From DASUPK01 sp963744105 (GTDB lineage: Bacteria > Actinomycetota > Thermoleophilia > Solirubrobacterales > 70-9), in NCBI GenBank assembly GCA_963744105.1, contig CAVUSJ010000008.1, positions 1-64,000 on the forward strand: a stretch of 64,000 bases of DNA. Direction: 5' to 3'. Of this stretch, positions 58,707 through 64,000 are shown one piece after another; within the stretch, counting starts at the first letter, position 1; each line of letters starts with the position of its first letter. The notes below the pieces were generated by a model that searched no databases, was not told the DNA's origin, and saw only the letters and a program-made list of their open reading frames with translations. A program made the translations under genes and the position numbers.

Positions 58707-59996
58707 TCAGGATCGCGCGTGGATTCGAACCGCCTCGATGCGGTTCTCGCGGACCGACTCGACCCGGATCTCGAAGCCGTCCGCGGTGATCCGATCGCCT
58801 CGCTTCGGCAGCCGGCCGAGCTCCCCGAAGACGTATCCGCCGACCGAGTTGTAGGCGTCCGTGTCCACCGGCAGCTCGATGCCGCGGTCCGAGAGGTCGC
58901 CGAGCGAGACGTGGCCGCGCACGTACCAGTCCCCGTTCGCGAGCTGCCGCAGGGAGCCGGCCAGCGGGTCCGTCTCGTCCTCGATCTCCCCGACGACCTC
59001 CTCGAGGATGTCCTCGACGGTGACGATCCCGACGGTCCGGCCGTACTCGTCCACCACCACCCCCACCGAGGAGCGCTGCCGCTGGAGCTCGGTGAGCAGG
59101 TCGTCGAGCGGCTTGGTCTCCGGGACGATCAGGGCATCCCTGACCGCCGACTCGATCTTCGCCTCGGGCCCCTCGCTCATCATCAGCCGCACGAGCCGGA
59201 GCGCGTGGACGATGCCGCGCACCCGGTCGGCGTTGCCCTCCTCGACCACGACCAGGCGGTTGTGGCCGGAGGAGATGCAGAGGTTGAGCGCCTCGGAGAC
59301 GCTGCTCGAGTAGTCGACGGTGACGACTGCGGGGATGGGCGTCATCACCTCGCGTGCCGCCTGCTCGTGGAGGTGGAAGACGCCGCGCAGCATCACGGCC
59401 TCGCCCGGGTCGAGCTTGCCTCGGACGGCGGACTGCGAGATCAGCATCTGCAGGTCCTCGGAGCTGGGCTGCTGCTCGTCGATCTGGCCGGGCTTCACCC
59501 CGAAGAGCCGGGCGACGCCGTTCGACATCCAGGTCAGGGCGACGGTGAAGGGCGCACTGGCCCGGCGGAACCACCGGAGCGGCGCCGCGAGGACCCGGGC
59601 GGTGTCCTCGGGCCTCGAGATCGCGAACAGCTTGGGAGCCTGTTCGCCGACCGTGACGTGGAGCGCCGTGACGAGCGTGTAGGCGATCGCGACGGAGACG
59701 GCAACCGCGACGCCGTGCGAGAAGCCGCCGAAGATCGGCTCGAGCAAGTGCGCGACGGCCGGCTCGCCGAGGAAGCCGATGCCGATCGAGGCCATCGTGA
59801 TCCCGAGCTGGCAGGCGGACAGGTACTCGTCGATCCGGTCGAGCTCCTCCAGGACGGCGGTCGCTCTACGCGATCCCTCAGCGGCGAGCTGCTCGTGCTT
59901 CGAGCGCCGGGAGCGGACCAGCGCGAACTCGGCCGCGACGAAGACGCCGTTCACGGCGATCAGCAGGAACAGCAGGACCAGAAGCAGCGCGCTCAT
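58707..59996 (-). CDS. CorC/HlyC-type transporter (CNNM family)
   Basis: A 429-residue membrane protein with a DUF21 domain (about 1-180, four hydrophobic segments; N-G-V-F-V-A-A-E-F-A-L-V), a CBS pair (about 200-330; V-M-T-P-I-P-A-V and V-G-I-V-T-V-E-D-I-L-E-E) and a CorC_HlyC C-terminal domain (about 345-428). These proteins are linked to Mg/Co efflux or ion homeostasis. The stop is followed by a short gap to the small gene at 58621. Confidence 0.9.
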   Translation of the reverse strand: MSALLLVLLFLLIAVNGVFVAAEFALVRSRRSKHEQLAAEGSRRATAVLEELDRIDEYLSACQLGITMASIGIGFLGEPAVAHLLEPIFGGFSHGVAVAVSVAIAYTLVTALHVTVGEQAPKLFAISRPEDTARVLAAPLRWFRRASAPFTVALTWMSNGVARLFGVKPGQIDEQQPSSEDLQMLISQSAVRGKLDPGEAVMLRGVFHLHEQAAREVMTPIPAVVTVDYSSSVSEALNLCISSGHNRLVVVEEGNADRVRGIVHALRLVRLMMSEGPEAKIESAVRDALIVPETKPLDDLLTELQRQRSSVGVVVDEYGRTVGIVTVEDILEEVVGEIEDETDPLAGSLRQLANGDWYVRGHVSLGDLSDRGIELPVDTDAYNSVGGYVFGELGRLPKRGDRITADGFEIRVESVRENRIEAVRIHARS

Positions 59997-60086
59997 GCTC
60001 GCCGCCCGGATTCAGCCGGTCTCGCGCCCCGATGGGCGCGCGTACTTCGAGGGAGGTCGTCGTCGATCACGGGCGACGGGCCAAGG

Positions 60087-60602
60087 CTACCGAACGTGAT
60101 GACGGTGTTTTCGGCGGCGCTTGTGGCGGTGCTTCTTGTGCTTCCGGTGACGGCCCGCGACGCCGCCCGCCGGCGGCGGGGGCGTCCCCGCCGTCCCGAC
60201 CGGCACGGGCGGCACGGGCGGATCGTTGTCCGGTGCGACGACGCGATCGCCGACGATCTCCTGCGGCGTGGCGGGGTTGAAGCCGGGGGGCGCCTCGGGC
60301 AGGCCGAAGTCGGCCGAGCGCGCGACCAGCTCGGAGGCGGCACGCTCGCAGACCGCCGAGATCGTCAGGGACGGGTTCACGCCGAGGCTGGTCGTGATCG
60401 CGGAGGAGTCCATGCAGAAGAGCCCCTCGTAGCCGAAGGCCTCGCAGCGGTGGTCGACGACGCCCAGGTCGGCCGAATCCCCCATCCGACAGCCGCTCAG
60501 CGGGTGGGCGCAATAGGCGCCGCGCGTCTCGGTGAGCTTCAGGAAGCGACCGAGGGCCGCCCGTATCCCGGCGACGATCCCTTGGAAGGCCGCCGCATGG
60601 CT
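60087..60602 (-). pseudogene. Truncated GMC oxidoreductase C-terminus
   Basis: About 170 codons with the C-terminal end of a GMC flavoenzyme: A-H-P-L-S-G-C-R-M-G, G-L-F-C-M-D-S-S and L-G-V-N-P-S-L-T-I-S-A, which carry the active-site His/Asn and flavin contacts. The frame begins after TAA 60603-60605 and has no normal start before ATG 60485; the FAD-binding N-terminal two thirds are absent, and the pterin dehydratase gene lies where they should be. The tail is extraordinarily basic (R-H-R-K-H-K-K-H-R-H-K-R-R-R-K-H). Confidence 0.75.
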
Positions 60603-60634
60603 TTAGCAGCCGGCGGCCGGCCGGGACATCTCTT

Positions 60635-60913
60635 CTAGGCGAGCGCCTCGACCTTCTTCGCCAGCTCGAAGTCGTTCTCGGTGACGCCGCCCTTGGAGTG
60701 TGTCGAGATCGCGACCTCGACCTGGCTCCAGGAGATCGCGATGTCGGGGTGGTGGTTCATCTCCTCGGCCGGCCCGACGATCGAGTCGACGAACTCGACC
60801 GATCCCTTGAAGTCGCCGCGGTCGAAGCTCTTGACGATGTACTCGCCGCGCTGCCGCCAGCCGTCGAGGCCCTTGAGCCCCTCCTTGATCTGCTCGTCGC
60901 TCAGAAGTGCCAT
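60635..60913 (-). CDS. phhB: Pterin-4a-carbinolamine dehydratase
   Basis: A 92-residue PCD/DCoH protein. M-N-H-H-P-D-I-A-I-S-W holds the H-H-P-D active-site His (about 53-56), with W-R near residue 19. It recycles the 4a-hydroxytetrahydropterin of aromatic hydroxylases. Its start is only nine bases from the divergent gene's GTG, so each promoter must lie within the other gene. Confidence 0.9.
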   Translation of the reverse strand: MALLSDEQIKEGLKGLDGWRQRGEYIVKSFDRGDFKGSVEFVDSIVGPAEEMNHHPDIAISWSQVEVAISTHSKGGVTENDFELAKKVEALA

Positions 60914-60922
60914 ATTCGTCGG

Positions 60923-61828
60923 GTGCGAATCGCGAGCCTGGTCCCGTCCGCGACCGAGATGCTATTAGCCCTCGGCCTGGGGGATCAAGTCGTGGCCGTC
61001 ACCCACGAGTGCGACCACCCGCCGGAGGCGGCGAGCAAGCGCCACCTCACGCGAAGCTTGGTCCCGGACGGGCTGTCCGCCGGCGAGATCGACGCCGAGG
61101 TCCGGCGGCTCACCGGCGAGGGACACCACCTCTACGAGCTCGACGAGGCTGCCCTGGCAGAGCTCGACGTCGATCTGATCGTCACCCAGGCGCTCTGCGA
61201 GGTCTGCGCGGTCTCCTACGACGACGTCGTCGCCGTGGCCGCTCGCCTGGAGAGCCGGCCGAAGGTGATCTCTCTCGATCCCGACGACCTCGGCGAGGTC
61301 CTCGACGACATCGACCGCCTGGGCGAGGCCACCGGCGCCGCAGACCGCGCGGCCGTCCTCCGCGCGTCTCTCGAGGCACGGCTCACGGCGGTGCGGGAGG
61401 CGGTGTCCGGCGCCGGGACGCCCAGGGTTCTTCCCCTCGAATGGCTCGAACCGCCCTTCACCGGCGGACACTGGGTCCCGGAGATGATCGAGATCGCCGG
61501 CGGCGAGCCGCTTCTCTGCGTCCGGGGCGGCAAGTGCCCGACCGCCACCTGGGAGGAGATCGCAGCCGCCCAGCCGGACGCGGTCATCGCGATGCCCTGC
61601 GGCTGGGACGCTGGTCGCGCTCGGGCCGAGGTCGAATCCCACGCCGACGAGATCGGCGCCGCTGGCGCCGAGCGGATCTGGGCAGTCGACGGCGCTGCCT
61701 CCTTCTCCCGGCCCGGCCCCCGCCTCGTCGACGGCACCGAGCTGCTCGCCCACCTGCTCCACCCGGATAGGGTTGATGCTCCGCCAGGCGTTCCGTTCGA
61801 ACGGGTCGAGGAGAAGACATGGGCTTGA
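60923..61828 (+). CDS. BtuF-like periplasmic-binding-fold protein
   Basis: A 301-residue type III substrate-binding fold protein: V-R-I-A-S-L-V-P-S-A-T-E-M-L-L-A-L-G, D-L-I-V-T-Q-A-L-C-E-V-C-A-V, and G-E-P-L-L-C-V-R-G-G-K-C. BtuF-type proteins bind cobalamin or iron chelates, but no signal peptide occurs here, so this member is cytosolic and may not be a transporter subunit. GTG 60923 is the start. The stop overlaps the next gene by ten bases. Confidence 0.75.
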   Translation: MRIASLVPSATEMLLALGLGDQVVAVTHECDHPPEAASKRHLTRSLVPDGLSAGEIDAEVRRLTGEGHHLYELDEAALAELDVDLIVTQALCEVCAVSYDDVVAVAARLESRPKVISLDPDDLGEVLDDIDRLGEATGAADRAAVLRASLEARLTAVREAVSGAGTPRVLPLEWLEPPFTGGHWVPEMIEIAGGEPLLCVRGGKCPTATWEEIAAAQPDAVIAMPCGWDAGRARAEVESHADEIGAAGAERIWAVDGAASFSRPGPRLVDGTELLAHLLHPDRVDAPPGVPFERVEEKTWA

Positions 61829-62553
61829 ACTGGGCCGAGCACACCGTCGAGATCGCTGCGCCGATCGGAACCTGCTTCGCCGCGATCATCGACTACGAGA
61901 CCTTCCCTACCTGGCAGGGGGCGGTGGTCGACACCGAGGTGCTCGACTGGGACTCGAAGGGCCGTGGCAAGCGCGTCCGCCTGTTCATCGACGCGAAGGT
62001 CCGCAAGGTCGACTACACGCTCGACTACAGCTACGACCAGCCCACGCGGATCGAGTGGGACTTCGTGGAGGGCAACGGCATCAACGGCGCCGACGGCCAC
62101 TACCTCTTCGAGGAGCTCGAGGCCGACAGGACCCGAGCGACCTACAAGCTCGGGCTCGAGGTGGGCATCCCGCTGCCCGGCCCGGTTGCGAGGCGAGCGC
62201 ACAAGTCGACCCTGAAGGGCTCGGTCGAGGACCTGAAGAGGGAGGCTGAGCGCCGCGCGGCCTCGGCGCGAAAGGCCGCCAACGGCAGCCGCGGGAAGGA
62301 GCGCTCGCGCGAGGACACCCTCGCCGAGAAGGTCGGCATCAAGCAGCCCGAACGGAAGGCCGCCCAGCCGCCGGCCGAGCCGGACGACTGGGCCCCGAGC
62401 GACGACCCCGACTCCCTGATCGATGTGCCGGTGAAGCTCGCCGGCCGCGCCGCGGGCCTGGGCATCGGCGTGGCGCGACGCACCGTCGGCGTGGGGCTCG
62501 AGGTGGCCGGTGCGGTCACCAGCCGGCTGCGCCGGCTAGCCGGCGACCGCTAG
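61819..62553 (+). CDS. SRPBCC-family protein with helical tail
   Basis: A 244-residue protein. An SRPBCC (cyclase/dehydrase-like) domain covers residues 5-145 (T-V-E-I-A-A-P-I-G-T-C-F-A-A-I-I-D-Y-E-T-F-P), followed by a charged linker (about 150-210) and an Ala/Gly hydrophobic tail (A-G-R-A-A-G-L-G-I-G-V-A-R-R-T-V) that could associate with a membrane. Ligand unknown. Coupled to the BtuF-like gene by overlap. Confidence 0.75.
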   Translation: MGLNWAEHTVEIAAPIGTCFAAIIDYETFPTWQGAVVDTEVLDWDSKGRGKRVRLFIDAKVRKVDYTLDYSYDQPTRIEWDFVEGNGINGADGHYLFEELEADRTRATYKLGLEVGIPLPGPVARRAHKSTLKGSVEDLKREAERRAASARKAANGSRGKERSREDTLAEKVGIKQPERKAAQPPAEPDDWAPSDDPDSLIDVPVKLAGRAAGLGIGVARRTVGVGLEVAGAVTSRLRRLAGDR

Positions 62554-63381
62554 CGCCCCGGCGAAAGTCGCCGCGAATACCAGCAGGATCCCGACGAGCT
62601 CCAGGGTGAAGCCGGGGCGGCCGCTCATCTGCCGCTCCACAAAGATCACCAGCAGCGCGGCGACCGTCCCCCCGATCAGGCCGCCGATGTGGCCGCCGAT
62701 CGAGATTCCCGGGATCGCGAACGTGAGGAACAGGTTGAGGACGATGAAGACGCCGAACTGCTGGGCGACCTGCTCGATCCCCCGCCCCCGCGCGACGACG
62801 ATGACGGCCGCCATCAGACCGAAGATCGCGCCCGAGGCGCCGACCGTGACGGTGTTGGGATCGACGATCAACGCGCCCAGCGAGCCGGCGACCAGCGAGA
62901 CGAAGTAGATGCCGAGGAACCGGGGCGTGCCGATGCCCGGCTCGAGGATGCTGCCCGCCACGTAGAGGACGTACATGTTGAACAGCAGGTGGAGGAAGCC
63001 CGCGTGCAGGAACCCGCCGGTGATCACGCGCCACCAGTCGCCGTTCGCGATGTCGGGGCCGCGCAGGCCGGCGTCGTGGATCACCGATCCGCTGCCGCTG
63101 AACTGACCCGCCCCGCCGCCGGCGAGCTCGACCAGGAAGACGATCACGTTGATCGCGATCAGCGCGATCGTCGCGGGCATCTTGCCGGCGGTCGGGCTGA
63201 AGGCGCCCTGACCGACCCGGACCTTGGTCGTCTGACTTGCGCACTCCGGGCAGCGCATGCCGACGGGCGTCGAGGTCATGCACTCCGGGCAGATCGGCCG
63301 CCCGCAGTTCGAGCAGGAGACGCCGGTCTCGCGGTCCGGATGCCGGTAGCACGTCGGGCGGGTCTGGGTGCTCGCCTCCAT
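62536..63381 (-). CDS. Rhomboid intramembrane serine protease with zinc finger
   Basis: A 281-residue membrane protease. The N-terminus holds a B-box/FYVE-like zinc site (C-Y-R-H, C-S-N-C, C-P-E-C, C-P-E-C, residues 11-50), and the six-helix core has F-N-M-Y in helix 2, the nucleophile in V-G-A-S-G-A-I-F-G (about Ser184) and G-G-H-I-G-G-L (His) for the Ser-His dyad. It cleaves proteins within the membrane. It overlaps the SRPBCC gene's 3' end by 18 bases. Confidence 0.9.
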   Translation of the reverse strand: MEASTQTRPTCYRHPDRETGVSCSNCGRPICPECMTSTPVGMRCPECASQTTKVRVGQGAFSPTAGKMPATIALIAINVIVFLVELAGGGAGQFSGSGSVIHDAGLRGPDIANGDWWRVITGGFLHAGFLHLLFNMYVLYVAGSILEPGIGTPRFLGIYFVSLVAGSLGALIVDPNTVTVGASGAIFGLMAAVIVVARGRGIEQVAQQFGVFIVLNLFLTFAIPGISIGGHIGGLIGGTVAALLVIFVERQMSGRPGFTLELVGILLVFAATFAGALAVAG

Positions 63382-63418
63382 CGCCTGCCAGCCTAGACGA
63401 GCGGGTTTCCCGCTCCCC

Positions 63419-64000
63419 CTATTCGATGGTGGCGGTGAGCAGCACCGGCGGGGTCGGGGTGGTGCGCCCGGGATGGGGCTCCCTGGTCACCATCACCTTG
63501 GCGCCGGGGTCGAGGTGACCGTCGACCGCGGTCATCGCGCGGCCCGACTGGTCCGGGATGAAGTTGGAGGAGGGCCGCACGGTCTGTCCCTGCGCCACCC
63601 ACACCTGGTAGACCTCGCGCCCGCTCAGCTGATGGAGGCCATGCAGGTCGAGCATGGACGTGTTGTCACCGACCGCCAGGGTGCCGCCGATGCCCTGCTG
63701 CGCGACCACGGGGACCGTCCCGGCCCCGCCGCCACCGCCGCCATTGCCCGCCGCCAGATAGCCGCCGACACCAGCCGCGACGATCGCGAGCGCCGCCAGA
63801 CCCACGGCCGGCCGCAGTAGCAGCCCGCGCCACCCTCGGCGCTCGCGCCCTCTGCTCGCCTCCTGCCTCCGGCCCTTCCCGGAAAGCTCCGCCTGCTTCG
63901 CGTCGGCCTCCTCGCGGACGATTCCGAGCACGCGCTCGCGGAGCTCGGGCGGAGGCTCGAGCTGCTCGACGGATTCGCCCAGCACCGCCACGGCGGGGGC
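63419..64000 (-). CDS. RskA-type anti-sigma factor (5' end outside window)
   Basis: At least 190 residues of an anti-sigma factor. A short cytoplasmic part, a membrane helix (about 62-80, P-A-V-G-L-A-A-L-A-I-V-A-A-G-V) and an outer RskA-like domain with Y-Q-V-W-V-A-Q-G-Q-T-V and P-G-A-K-V-M-V-T-R-E-P are visible. The reading frame stays open to the window edge, so the zinc-finger anti-sigma part probably lies beyond 64000. Anti-sigma factors of this type are cut by site-2 and other proteases; a rhomboid is next door, but no link is shown. Confidence 0.85.
   Translation of the reverse strand, partial: APAVAVLGESVEQLEPPPELRERVLGIVREEADAKQAELSGKGRRQEASRGRERRGWRGLLLRPAVGLAALAIVAAGVGGYLAAGNGGGGGGAGTVPVVAQQGIGGTLAVGDNTSMLDLHGLHQLSGREVYQVWVAQGQTVRPSSNFIPDQSGRAMTAVDGHLDPGAKVMVTREPHPGRTTPTPPVLLTATIE

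Noticed and set aside
58728..58742. tRNA T-loop-like GGTTCGAATCC near the end of the CorC-like gene
   Set aside because: The flanking bases do not form a T-stem and no acceptor or anticodon arm follows; it is coding sequence.

Overview
The window is chromosomal DNA of a high-GC actinobacterium. The gene content fits the class Thermoleophilia (Solirubrobacterales-like). The pointers are an F420-type LLM oxidoreductase, a MarP-like periplasmic protease, a lysA-hom-thrC-thrB cluster, several SnoaL/NTF2-like paralogues, secreted CSLREA/beta-helix proteins, Thr/Gly/Ser-rich surface tails and an RskA-type anti-sigma factor. The taxon is an inference from gene content. No rRNA, tRNA, CRISPR array or intact insertion sequence was seen.

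Layout. 1-5,690 is an accessory-looking stretch: NTF2-like genes, a secreted beta-helix protein, small unknown genes, a dispersed double-hairpin repeat (at least five copies, always in the same orientation and mostly just after stop codons) and the 3' stub of a tyrosine recombinase at its right edge. From 5,697 core-type genes begin: a MIP18/SufT-like Fe-S protein, FxsA, a HAD hydrolase, an AddB/AddA-like helicase-nuclease pair, an HxlR regulator, a MarP-like protease, a penicillin-binding protein, an FHA protein and a STAS plus GAF-PP2C-HATPase partner-switching pair.

23,931-31,570 is the most interesting block. Two convergently ending minus-strand operons encode an FMN transferase (ApbE), two paralogous four-helix haem-type ferric-reductase-like membrane proteins, a flavin reductase, a 3Fe-4S-type ferredoxin and four small membrane or secreted proteins that share an A-P-V-S-S/T motif. 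A divergent OmpR-type response regulator and histidine kinase sit next to them. The same direct-repeat box (GGTAAAG-N4-GGNAAAG) lies 69-76 nt upstream of three start codons in the block, as expected for a regulon of the adjacent response regulator. I read this as a two-component-controlled electron-transfer system that passes electrons from a soluble flavin/ferredoxin pair to membrane haem and possibly to flavinylated surface peptides.

31,567-45,070 holds a universal stress protein, the glutamate synthase large subunit (without gltD), small genes, and the aspartate-family operon lysA-hom-thrC-thrB, which ends in a Gly/Ser-repeat membrane protein. 45,067-53,170 holds a frameshifted Gly-rich membrane protein, an M23 endopeptidase, an acyl-CoA dehydrogenase, a CWB2-like membrane protein, a metallo-beta-lactamase-fold protein and a second beta-helix protein. 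53,171-64,000 holds an LLM oxidoreductase, a DNA glycosylase, thiolase and 3-hydroxyacyl-CoA dehydrogenase genes, an M28 lipoprotein peptidase, a CorC/HlyC-type transporter, a truncated GMC oxidoreductase, a pterin dehydratase, a BtuF-like binding protein, a rhomboid protease and a partial anti-sigma factor. The acyl-CoA dehydrogenase and thiolase genes share a near-identical 23-bp operator, which points to a common TetR-type regulator encoded elsewhere.
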